In this document: piece by piece, positions 38,411 to 48,839 of the stretch
Layout: the number at the start of each line of letters is the position of its first letter
Numbering within the stretch: the stretch's first letter is position 1
NCBI RefSeq assembly: GCF_035917575.1
Contig: NZ_CP109090.1
Span: 3,968,001-4,032,000, forward strand
DNA length: 64,000 nucleotides
Source of the DNA: Streptomyces sp. NBC_01788
GTDB taxonomy: Bacteria > Actinomycetota > Actinomycetes > Streptomycetales > Streptomycetaceae
Direction: 5' to 3'
Made by a program: the position numbers and the translations under genes
The notes under the pieces: model-generated
Seen by the model: only the letters and a program-made list of their open reading frames with translations
The model's database searches: none
Told to the model about the DNA's origin: nothing

Positions 38411-39919
38411 TCAGAGCGAATCACTCCGGGGTGCGGCCGGGCCCTGCCCGCCCCACTCCACCTGAGCCCCGCCCAAGTCCGCCTCCGGGTGCGGTGGCCG
38501 GGCCCGGGTGCCCAGGACGAAGACGTCCTCGGCGCCGTCGAGGACACCGCCCGAGGGGTCGTCGTCGCCGGCCCGGCGCAGCACATCCCGCTCCGGCATG
38601 AGGATGTCGCGCACGACGACTCCGCACAGGTACAGGGTGCCCAGCAGGTGCACGGCGATCGCCCAGTGGTAGCCGTCGGTCGGCAGCCCCTTGTGGGCGT
38701 CTCCGCTGGTCGTGTAGGCGAGGTACATCCAGATGCCGAGGAAGTACGCCACCTCGCAGGCCTGCCAGATCAGGAAGTCGCGCCACTTGGGGCGGGCCAG
38801 CGCGGCCAGCGGGACCAGCCACAGGACGTACTGGGGCGAGTAGACCTTGTTGGTGAGGATGAAGGCCGCCACGATCAGGAAGGCGAGCTGGGCGAAGCGC
38901 GGACGGCGCGGGGCGTACAGCGTCAGTGCCGCGATGCCGAGGGCGCACAGCACCACCAGCAGGGTGGCCGTGGTGTTGACGAAGTCGGTGCTCGGCGGAC
39001 TGGTCGAGTTCTGGGCCCAGATGAGCCAGAAGGAGCCGAAGTCGACGCCCCGGTCATGGCTGAACCTGTAGAACTGCCACCAGCCTTCCGAGGCGAAGGC
39101 CATCACCGGCAGGTTCACCACCAGCCAGGCGACGACGGCGCCCGCCAGCGCTCTGCCGAAGTCCCGCCACTTCCCCGCCCGCCAGCACAGCACGAACAGC
39201 GGGCCGAGCAGGAAGACGGGATAGAGCTTGGCGGCCGTGGCGAGGCCCAGCAGGACGCCGAAGGCGATCGAACGCCCTCGGGACCACATCAGCATCGCGG
39301 CGGCCGTCAGCGCGACCGCCAGCAGGTCCCAGTTGATGGTGGCGGTCAGCACGAAGGCAGGCGCGAGGGCGACCAGCAGACCGTCCCAGGGCCGCCGGGC
39401 GTGGGTGCGGGTCACGCAGACGGCGATGACGGCCGCGCACACCATCAGCATCCCGGCGTTGACCATCCAGTACCACTGTTCCTGGTGCTGGATGCTGCCG
39501 CTGTGCGGGGTCAGCCAGGAGGCCACCTCCATGAAGACCCCGGTCAGTACGGGGTACTCCAGGTACGGCATGTCACCGGGGAGCCTGTCGAAGTAGGGCA
39601 CGAGGCCCTCGGCGAAACCACGGCCTTGGTAGAGGTGCGGAATGTCCGAATAGCAGGCCTTCGTGTACTGGGAGCTCGCACCGAAGAACCAGGCGCCGTG
39701 GTAGCAGGGCACCTTCTGGACCAGGCCGAGGGCGAACATGCCGATGGCGACGAGCGCGACGACCCGTACGGGGGTCCACCAGGACCTTCCGAGCAGGGCA
39801 CGCCGCCCGACGGGGCCGCCGATCAGCTCGCTGCCGGCCGCCGCGACCTCGTCCTCCTTGGTGGGCCGCACCGGGTCCGGCTCGTGCACGCTCGCTTGCG
39901 TCGATTCAGCACTGGGCAT
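38411..39919 (-). CDS. GT87-family polyprenol-phosphate-mannose mannosyltransferase
   Basis: A 502-residue multipass protein (about ten helices) of the GT-C type GT87 family, which transfers mannose from a lipid carrier to glycolipids or proteins on the outer membrane face. LVQKVPCYHGAWFFG, YTKACYSDIPHLYQGRGFAEGLVPYFD (the catalytic loop Asp) and LEYPVLTGVFME are family-typical. The ATG at 39919 was chosen since the preceding open frame is Arg-rich and noncoding in style. It is downstream of the PBP gene, behind its terminator. Confidence 0.85.
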   Translation of the reverse strand: MPSAESTQASVHEPDPVRPTKEDEVAAAGSELIGGPVGRRALLGRSWWTPVRVVALVAIGMFALGLVQKVPCYHGAWFFGASSQYTKACYSDIPHLYQGRGFAEGLVPYFDRLPGDMPYLEYPVLTGVFMEVASWLTPHSGSIQHQEQWYWMVNAGMLMVCAAVIAVCVTRTHARRPWDGLLVALAPAFVLTATINWDLLAVALTAAAMLMWSRGRSIAFGVLLGLATAAKLYPVFLLGPLFVLCWRAGKWRDFGRALAGAVVAWLVVNLPVMAFASEGWWQFYRFSHDRGVDFGSFWLIWAQNSTSPPSTDFVNTTATLLVVLCALGIAALTLYAPRRPRFAQLAFLIVAAFILTNKVYSPQYVLWLVPLAALARPKWRDFLIWQACEVAYFLGIWMYLAYTTSGDAHKGLPTDGYHWAIAVHLLGTLYLCGVVVRDILMPERDVLRRAGDDDPSGGVLDGAEDVFVLGTRARPPHPEADLGGAQVEWGGQGPAAPRSDSL

Positions 39920-40030
39920 GGGGCACATCCTGCCGTACGACCCGGGGGCACGTGCCCGGTCGGCACCGCGGTGGGCGCGACGGCCCGTTCTCCTCGCTGA
40001 GGCCGGACCCGAAACGCCCCATCGCACGAA

Positions 40031-40070
40031 CGAGCGCGCGCCACGACCAGGAGGTCGTGGCGCGCGCTCG
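40031..40070 (-). terminator. Terminator of the class A PBP gene
   Basis: An 18-bp perfect stem (CGAGCGCGCGCCACGACC) closes an AGGA loop 12 bp past the stop codon. Confidence 0.85.
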
Positions 40071-40081
40071 CTTCGTTCGGA

Positions 40082-42733
<2,652 letters not shown>

Positions 42734-42854
42734 CGAACGATTACTCCTCGGGCAGGCGCTTTCTCGCGCGCCTGGAGACGGCGGCTGTTTTCCGGTCCCC
42801 CCGAAGTACGGATGTGGTCGGTCACGCATTCACCCGTACCGCACCGGGAGCGAG

Positions 42855-42881
42855 GACGATCCCCAGGCGTCACTCGGTTCC
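42855..42881 (-). promoter_or_regulatory. Candidate ECF (SigE-type) promoter of the PBP gene
   Basis: Minus-strand GGAAC (42881-42877) and GTC (42857-42855) are separated by 19 bases, resembling the envelope-stress SigE pattern of Streptomyces. It is about 120 bases before the start codon. Confidence 0.35.
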
Positions 42882-43035
42882 CGGCGATGTGCATGGCGCA
42901 CAGACTACGCACTGGCTAAACCCGGTGAGCCCCGAAGTTCACCCCAAACCAGGCAACTTGCCTCCGACCGACCGGCGATGTGATCCCGTTCACTCCGTCC
43001 CCTCTTGTCGCATGCGGGGGTGGGATCTATCGTCG

Positions 43036-43058
43036 TGATGTATCGAGTCGATACATCA
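43036..43058. promoter_or_regulatory. Operator palindrome upstream of the PadR gene
   Basis: Perfect 11-bp arms (TGATGTATCGA and complement) flank one base. It contains ATGT...ACAT ends, as PadR sites do, and lies 75 bases before the PadR start, so self-repression is likely. Confidence 0.65.
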
Positions 43059-43131
43059 GTGCGAGATAAGCAGCGTCACGGCACCCGGAGCGGCCCCGCC
43101 GCCACCGGATCGCGGCAGAGAGGAGGCGACG

Positions 43132-43815
43132 ATGGGCCGGCGTTCCGGCATCCTCGAGTTCGCCGTACTCGGCCTGCTCCGCGAATCCCCGATGCACGGC
43201 TACGAACTGCGCAAACGGCTCAACACGTCACTGGGCGTGTTCCGTGCGTTCAGCTACGGGACGCTCTATCCCTGCCTCAAGACGCTGGTCGTCAACGGCT
43301 GGTTGATCGAGGAGCCGGGAAGCGCTCCTGAGGACGCCGTCTCCGCCGCGCTCGCGGGCCGGCGCGCCAAAATCGTCTACCGGTTGACGGCCGAAGGTAA
43401 GGAGCACTTCGAGGAGCTGCTCTCGCAGACGGGCCCCGACACGTACGAGGACGAGCACTTCGCCGCTCGATTCGCCTTCTTCGGGCAGACGTCGCGCGAC
43501 GTACGCATGCGCGTACTGGAGGGCCGCCGCAGCCGGCTGGAGGAGCGTCTGGAGAAGATGCGCGCCTCCCTGGCACGCACCCGGGAGCGCCTCGACGACT
43601 ACACACTCGAGCTCCAGCGCCACGGAATGGAGTCCGTGGAGCGCGAAGTGCGCTGGCTGAACGAGCTCATCGAGAGCGAGCGGGCCGGGCGGGACCTCAA
43701 GGGTTCCGTCTCCGGGGGTCCCGCCTCGCTGGACACCACCACTGGAGCGACGGGCGGCCTGCCCCGGTCCGGGGAGTCTTCCCGGCCGGATACGCCCGAC
43801 GACACCGCCACGTGA
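43132..43815 (+). CDS. PadR-family transcriptional regulator
   Basis: A 227-residue PadR protein: the winged helix [49 protein letters not shown] starts at residue 8, followed by a helical dimerisation arm ([49 protein letters not shown]). A 45-residue Ser/Gly tail is unusual. GAGGAGG precedes the ATG. It is immediately upstream of ino1 (44 bp) and may control it; the ligand is unknown. Confidence 0.92.
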   Translation: MGRRSGILEFAVLGLLRESPMHGYELRKRLNTSLGVFRAFSYGTLYPCLKTLVVNGWLIEEPGSAPEDAVSAALAGRRAKIVYRLTAEGKEHFEELLSQTGPDTYEDEHFAARFAFFGQTSRDVRMRVLEGRRSRLEERLEKMRASLARTRERLDDYTLELQRHGMESVEREVRWLNELIESERAGRDLKGSVSGGPASLDTTTGATGGLPRSGESSRPDTPDDTAT

Positions 43816-43859
43816 GGTCCCGTCGGGGCTTCACCGATTACACACAGGGAGCAACCGGA

Positions 43860-44942
43860 ATGGGTTCGGTTCGCGTAGCCATCGTCGGCGTGGGCAACTG
43901 CGCCGCGTCGCTGGTGCAGGGCGTCGAGTACTACAAGGACGCCGACCCGGCGTCCAAGGTCCCGGGCCTCATGCACGTGCAGTTCGGCGACTACCACGTG
44001 CGTGACGTCGAGTTCGTCGCCGCCTTCGACGTCGACGCGAAGAAGGTCGGCCTGGACCTCGCGGACGCCATCGGCGCCTCCGAGAACAACACCATCAAGA
44101 TCTGCGACGTGCCCAGCACCGGTGTGACGGTTCAGCGCGGCCACACCCTCGACGGTCTCGGCAAGTACTACCGGGAGACCATCGAGGAGTCCGCCGAGGC
44201 CCCGGTCGACGTCGTCCAGATCCTCAAGGACAAGCAGATCGACGTCCTGGTCTGCTACCTGCCCGTGGGCTCCGAGGACGCGGCGAAGTTCTACGCCCAG
44301 TGCGCCATCGACGCCAAGGTCGCCTTCGTCAACGCACTCCCGGTCTTCATCGCCGGCACCAAGGAGTGGGCGGACAAGTTCACCGAGGCGGGCGTCCCGA
44401 TCGTCGGCGACGACATCAAGTCGCAGGTCGGCGCGACCATCACGCACCGCGTCATGGCGAAGCTGTTCGAGGACCGCGGTGTCATCCTGGACCGCACCAT
44501 GCAGCTGAACGTCGGCGGCAACATGGACTTCAAGAACATGCTGGAGCGCGACCGGCTGGAGTCCAAGAAGATCTCCAAGACCCAGGCCGTCACCTCCCAG
44601 ATCCCCGACCGGGACCTCGGCGAGAAGAACGTCCACATCGGCCCGTCCGACTACGTGGCCTGGCTCGACGACCGCAAGTGGGCGTACGTCCGCCTCGAGG
44701 GCCGCGCCTTCGGCGACGTCCCGCTGAGCCTGGAGTACAAGCTCGAGGTCTGGGACTCCCCGAACTCCGCCGGTGTCATCATCGACGCCGTGCGCGCCGC
44801 GAAGATCGCCAAGGACCGCGGCATCGGCGGCCCGATCCTGTCGGCGTCCTCGTACTTCATGAAGTCCCCGCCGGTGCAGTACTTCGACGACGAGGCCCGC
44901 GAGAACGTGGAGAAGTTCATCCGCGGCGAGGTCGAGCGCTAG
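43860..44942 (+). CDS. ino1: Inositol-3-phosphate synthase
   Basis: A 360-residue actinobacterial-type myo-inositol-1-phosphate synthase. [20 protein letters not shown] is the NAD-binding loop; [41 protein letters not shown] and [12 protein letters not shown] contain the conserved Asn, Lys and Asp active-site residues. It turns glucose-6-phosphate into inositol phosphate for mycothiol and phosphatidylinositol synthesis. The start ATG is at 43860. A terminator hairpin follows. Confidence 0.95.
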   Translation: MGSVRVAIVGVGNCAASLVQGVEYYKDADPASKVPGLMHVQFGDYHVRDVEFVAAFDVDAKKVGLDLADAIGASENNTIKICDVPSTGVTVQRGHTLDGLGKYYRETIEESAEAPVDVVQILKDKQIDVLVCYLPVGSEDAAKFYAQCAIDAKVAFVNALPVFIAGTKEWADKFTEAGVPIVGDDIKSQVGATITHRVMAKLFEDRGVILDRTMQLNVGGNMDFKNMLERDRLESKKISKTQAVTSQIPDRDLGEKNVHIGPSDYVAWLDDRKWAYVRLEGRAFGDVPLSLEYKLEVWDSPNSAGVIIDAVRAAKIAKDRGIGGPILSASSYFMKSPPVQYFDDEARENVEKFIRGEVER

Positions 44943-44978
44943 AGAGCGTTGCACAAAACCGCTCCTGCCAGGGCTGTT

Positions 44979-45019
44979 GGGCCCCCGTCCGTGTACGCCT
45001 CGCGTGCACCCGGGGGCCC
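44979..45019 (+). terminator. Terminator of ino1
   Basis: Nested stem: GGGCCCCCG pairs with CGGGGGCCC, and inside it GTGTACGC pairs with GCGTGCAC around a 3-nt loop. Confidence 0.75.
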
Positions 45020-45043
45020 TCCCACATGTGAGGCTGTCACCCC

Positions 45044-46321
45044 ATGGCCGTCGTCCGTGACCTGCGCGTCCTGCTGCGCTTGAGGAACTTCAGGCGCCTG
45101 CTCGCCGTGCGGGTGCTCTCCCAGAGCGCCGACGGCGTCTACCAGGTCGCGCTCGCCACCTACGTCGTCTTCTCCCCGGAGAAGCAGACCTCGCCCGCCG
45201 CGATCGCCTCCGCGATGGCGGTGCTGCTCCTGCCGTACTCGCTGATCGGCCCCTTCGCGGGCGTCCTGCTGGACCGCTGGCGCCGTCGCCAGGTCTTCCT
45301 CTACGGCAACCTGGCGCGGGCCGTGCTGGCGACGGCCACGGCCGTGCTGATGGTCGCCGCCGTACCGGACTGGCTGTTCTACGTCTCCGCGCTGTGCGTC
45401 ACCGCCGTCAACCGCTTCGTGCTCGCCGGGCTGTCCGCCGCGCTGCCGCGCGTGGTCGACGCCGAGCGGCTGGTGATGGCCAACTCCCTGTCGCCGACCG
45501 CCGGCTCCCTGGCCGCTTTCGCGGGTGGCGGCCTCGCCTTCGCCGTGCGACTGGTGGGAGCGGACTCCGACGCGGCCGTGGTGCTGCTGGGGGCCGCCCT
45601 GTATTTGTGCGCGGCCCTGACCTCGCTGCTCATGGCACCGGACCTGCTCGGGCCCGACCGCGAACCGCGGCGGCCACGGCTGGGCGCGGCGCTGAACGTC
45701 ACCGCGCGCGAGCTGATGGCGGCCGTACGGCACCTCGTCGCGCCGTCCCGGCGGCAGGCCGCCTGGGCGCTGGCCTCGATGACGCTGATGCGGTTCTGCT
45801 ACGGGGCACTGACCGTCCTGGTGCTGATGCTGTGCCGCTACGGCCTGACCTCGAACACACGGGACGGGCTGCGTCTGCTCGGGCTGGCGCTCGCTCTCTC
45901 CGGCGTGGGGTTCTTCGCGGCGGCCGTGATGACACCGTGGGCGGCGGGCCGGCTCGGACCGTCCGGCTGGATCGCCGTGTGCGCAGGCTCCGCCGCTGTC
46001 CTCGAACCCGCCCTCGGCCTGCCGTTCGCCACCGGCCCCCTGCTCGTCGCGGCGTTCGTGCTGGGGCTGACCACCCAGGGCGCGAAGATCGCCACGGACA
46101 CGATGGTGCAGTCCGCGGTGGACGACGGTTTCCGCGGCCGGATCTTTTCCGTGTACGACGTGCTGTTCAACGTGGCGTTCGTCGGCGCCGCGGGGGTCGC
46201 CGCGCTGATGCTGCCACCGGACGGCCGATCGTCCGTGCTCGTCGTGATGGTCGCCGTGATCTACGGGGCAGTTGCGGCCGCTATGACACGCTTTGCAGGC
46301 CGACAAGTGTCACGTCAATGA
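45044..46321 (+). CDS. MFS transporter
   Basis: A 425-residue protein with about twelve membrane helices. NFRRLLAVRVLSQSADGVYQVALATYVVF opens the first half; LLDRWRRRQVFLYGNLARA is the MFS loop motif (DRWRRR). The closest style is the MFS_3/macrolide exporter type. The substrate is unknown. It starts 25 bp after the ino1 terminator; no partner gene identifies a drug. Confidence 0.85.
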   Translation: MAVVRDLRVLLRLRNFRRLLAVRVLSQSADGVYQVALATYVVFSPEKQTSPAAIASAMAVLLLPYSLIGPFAGVLLDRWRRRQVFLYGNLARAVLATATAVLMVAAVPDWLFYVSALCVTAVNRFVLAGLSAALPRVVDAERLVMANSLSPTAGSLAAFAGGGLAFAVRLVGADSDAAVVLLGAALYLCAALTSLLMAPDLLGPDREPRRPRLGAALNVTARELMAAVRHLVAPSRRQAAWALASMTLMRFCYGALTVLVLMLCRYGLTSNTRDGLRLLGLALALSGVGFFAAAVMTPWAAGRLGPSGWIAVCAGSAAVLEPALGLPFATGPLLVAAFVLGLTTQGAKIATDTMVQSAVDDGFRGRIFSVYDVLFNVAFVGAAGVAALMLPPDGRSSVLVVMVAVIYGAVAAAMTRFAGRQVSRQ

Positions 46322-46432
46322 CACAGAGCCCCACCGGGTCACAGCAGTGTCAGTCCTGGCCTGTAACTTACGTGCGTCTTATTTCGACAGCATGTTCTTG
46401 CCGTCATGCACTAGTTCCAGGGGGACCCCCGA

Positions 46433-46939
46433 ATGACCACTCCGCCGCCGCCCCAGGGCCAGAACCCGCACGCTGAGGCGCCCACCGCTCCCATGGGGCA
46501 GCAGGCCGGTCAGCCTGGAGCCCCGCAGCAGCCGTACCCGCCGCAGGCGCCATACGCCCCCTTCCCGCAGCAGCAGGGTGCCCCGGTCCCGCCGCCCGTT
46601 CCGCCGAAGTCCGGTGGCAAGAAGGTGCGGGGCATCCTCGGCACGATGGGCCTCATTGCCGCCGTCCTCCTCGTCAAGTTCGGTATCGGCTGGTGGTTCA
46701 GCCAGACCGACGCCGAGACGACTTCGGTGGGTGCCTGCCTGCACAACAAGGGAACCGACTCCCACGCCGACCTCAAGGAGGTCGACTGCTCGTCCGGTGA
46801 GGCCGAGTACAAGGTGATCCAGAAGTTCGACGGCTCTTCCGACGAGAACAAGTGCGAAAGCGTCAAGGGGTGGACCGTCTCCTACGTCCAGTCCGGAGGC
46901 GGACACGACGTGGTGCTGTGCCTGACGGAGACCAAGTAA
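46433..46939 (+). CDS. LppU/SCO3897-family membrane protein
   Basis: A 168-residue protein. Residues 1-63 are a Pro/Gln-rich cytoplasmic region (PPPPQGQNP...PYPPQAPYAPFPQQQ). One helix (near 68-88, GILGTMGLIAAVLLVKFGIGWWF) follows, then an extracellular domain with four Cys (VGACLHNK, EVDCSSGEA, NKCESVKG, VVLCLTE), probably forming two disulfides. This matches the actinobacterial LppU/SCO3897 family. Function unknown. Confidence 0.85.
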   Translation: MTTPPPPQGQNPHAEAPTAPMGQQAGQPGAPQQPYPPQAPYAPFPQQQGAPVPPPVPPKSGGKKVRGILGTMGLIAAVLLVKFGIGWWFSQTDAETTSVGACLHNKGTDSHADLKEVDCSSGEAEYKVIQKFDGSSDENKCESVKGWTVSYVQSGGGHDVVLCLTETK

Positions 46940-46960
46940 CACCCGCTTGACCCATGACGA

Positions 46961-46992
46961 AGGGGCGATGTTTCACGTGAAACATCGCCCCT
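46961..46992. other. parS site (46970-46983) in a 32-bp perfect palindrome
   Basis: Arms AGGGGCGATGTTTCAC and complement match exactly. It lies 22 bp after the LppU-family stop, in the converging gap before the end of cca. Confidence 0.92.
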
Positions 46993-47003
46993 CGGCGTTT
47001 CCC

Positions 47004-47033
47004 GGGCTCGTGTTTCACGTGAAACACGAGCCC
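47004..47033. other. parS site (47012-47025) in a 30-bp perfect palindrome
   Basis: Arms GGGCTCGTGTTTCAC and complement match exactly. It is the partner of the palindrome at 46961, centre to centre 42 bp, and 14 bp from the end of cca. Confidence 0.92.
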
Positions 47034-47046
47034 TTTCCACGCACCC

Positions 47047-48519
47047 TCAGCCCTGCTGCTCCTGCTCGGCCCACCACTCCTTGAGGGCCGCCACCGCCGC
47101 GTCGTGCCCCATCGGGCCGTTCTCGAGTCGCAGTTCCAGCATGTACTTGTACGCCTTGCCGACGGCCGGTCCGGGCTTGACGCCGAGGACCTCCATGATC
47201 TGGTTGCCGTCGAGGTCCGGGCGGATCGCGTCGAGCTCCTCCCGCCCCTTGAGCTCGGCGATGCGCTCCTCCAGGCCGTCGTACGCCCGGGACAGTGCGG
47301 CCGCCTTGCGCTTGTTGCGGGTCGTGCAGTCCGAACGGGTCAGCTTGTGAAGGCGGTCGAGCAGCGGGCCGGCGTCGCGGACATAGCGGCGGACAGCCGA
47401 GTCCGTCCACTCGCCGGCACCGTAGCCATGGAAACGCAGATGGAGTTCGACCAGCCGCGAAACGTCCTTCACCAGCTCGTTGGAGTACTTCAGCGCGATC
47501 ATGCGCTTCTTGGTCATCTTCGCGCCGACCACTTCGTGGTGGTGGAAGGAGACCCGGCCGTCCTTCTCGAAGCGACGGGTGCGCGGCTTGCCGATGTCAT
47601 GCAGAAGGGCGGCGAGGCGCAGCGTCAGGTCGGGCTCCTCCTCCAACTCCATCGCCTGCTCCAGCACGATCAGCGTGTGGTCGTAGACGTCCTTGTGCCG
47701 GTGGTGCTCGTCGCTCTCCAGACGCAGGGCGGGCAGCTCGGGCAGCACATGGCCGGCGAGACCGGTGTCGACGAGCAGGGACAGGCCCTTGCGCGGGTGA
47801 GCCGACAGGATCAGTTTGTTCAGCTCGTCCCGGACCCGCTCGGCCGAGACGATCTCGATACGCCCCGCCATCCCCTTGATCGCCGCGAGAACCTCGGGGG
47901 CGACTTCGAAGTCGAGCTGGGCGGCGAAGCGCGCGGCCCGCATCATGCGCAACGGGTCGTCGGAGAAGGACTCCTCGGGGGTGCCCGGAGTGCGCAGCAC
48001 CCGTGCCTCGAGGTCGCCGATCCCGCCGTGCGGGTCGATGAACGTCTTCTCCGGCAGCGCCACGGCCATGGCGTTGACCGTGAAGTCACGGCGGACGAGG
48101 TCCTCCTCGATGGAGTCGCCGTACGACACCTCGGGCTTGCGCGAGGAGCGGTCGTAGGCCTCCGACCGGTAGGTGGTCACCTCGATCTGGAAGCACCGGT
48201 CGACATCCCCGACGCGGGCCTGCTTCTGCGCCCCGACCGTGCCGAAGGCGATCCCGACCTCCCAGACGGCGTCCGCCCAGGGCCGCACGATCTTCAGTAC
48301 GTCCTCGGGGCGGGCGTCGGTCGTGAAGTCCAGGTCGTTGCCGAGCCGGCCGAGCAGCGCGTCCCGGACCGAGCCGCCGACCAGGGCGAGAGAGAACCCG
48401 GCCTCCTGGAAACGGCGCGCGAGGTCGTCGGCGACAGGGGCGACCAGCAGCAGCTCGCTCACCGCGCGCTGCTGCACCTGGCTCAGGGCAGGGGAAGTGT
48501 CTTCGTTGGCGTTCGGCAC
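47047..48519 (-). CDS. cca: CCA tRNA nucleotidyltransferase
   Basis: A 490-residue class II nucleotidyltransferase that adds or repairs the tRNA CCA end. LVGGSVRDALLGRLGNDLDFTTDA holds the GG-VRD and catalytic DxD; the template region has DLVRRDFTVNAMAV and DPLRMMRAARFAAQL. A C-terminal HD domain follows (LHDIGKPRTRR, HHHEVVG). The GTG at 48519 gives a family-like start (PNANEDTSP); the frame is open to 48573. It diverges from the DUF6049 gene. Confidence 0.92.
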   Translation of the reverse strand: MPNANEDTSPALSQVQQRAVSELLLVAPVADDLARRFQEAGFSLALVGGSVRDALLGRLGNDLDFTTDARPEDVLKIVRPWADAVWEVGIAFGTVGAQKQARVGDVDRCFQIEVTTYRSEAYDRSSRKPEVSYGDSIEEDLVRRDFTVNAMAVALPEKTFIDPHGGIGDLEARVLRTPGTPEESFSDDPLRMMRAARFAAQLDFEVAPEVLAAIKGMAGRIEIVSAERVRDELNKLILSAHPRKGLSLLVDTGLAGHVLPELPALRLESDEHHRHKDVYDHTLIVLEQAMELEEEPDLTLRLAALLHDIGKPRTRRFEKDGRVSFHHHEVVGAKMTKKRMIALKYSNELVKDVSRLVELHLRFHGYGAGEWTDSAVRRYVRDAGPLLDRLHKLTRSDCTTRNKRKAAALSRAYDGLEERIAELKGREELDAIRPDLDGNQIMEVLGVKPGPAVGKAYKYMLELRLENGPMGHDAAVAALKEWWAEQEQQG

Positions 48520-48839
48520 AACAGAAAAGGGTACGTGGCCCGGGCGCCCGACCGCGCCGACATTGTTCGGCACCGGCCGCGGCGGATGCGCGGCGACAAC
48601 ACCGCACGGGACGCGGCGGCAGCTCCCCTTTATTACCTACTCCAGCTCTCCTTATTACCTACGCAACCCACGCCTTTGTGACGTAACGAACAGCATCCCC
48701 GGATACAGGCATATCCAGGGCGTCCACCCGCGTCCAGCGATCTTGAAACCGCCTCCGAGGCACTTCCCCCCGGCGCACATCGTTACCATGCGTGGACGCA
48801 CATTCCGACGACCACTGACGACGAGGGACGGGCGAGCGC
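48520..48839. other. 320-bp divergent intergenic region (cca / DUF6049)
   Basis: No gene is supported. It holds two 11-bp direct repeats TTATTACCTAC at 48630-48640 and 48652-48662, spaced 22 bases (two helix turns). The promoter for the murJ-sigM operon must be here, but I see no clear consensus. Confidence 0.5.

Larger units (their letters stand above)
42734..43131. other. 398-bp divergent intergenic region (PBP / PadR)
   Basis: No gene is supported. It holds the PBP leader with a candidate ECF-sigma promoter and, next to PadR, a perfect palindromic operator. Confidence 0.5.
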
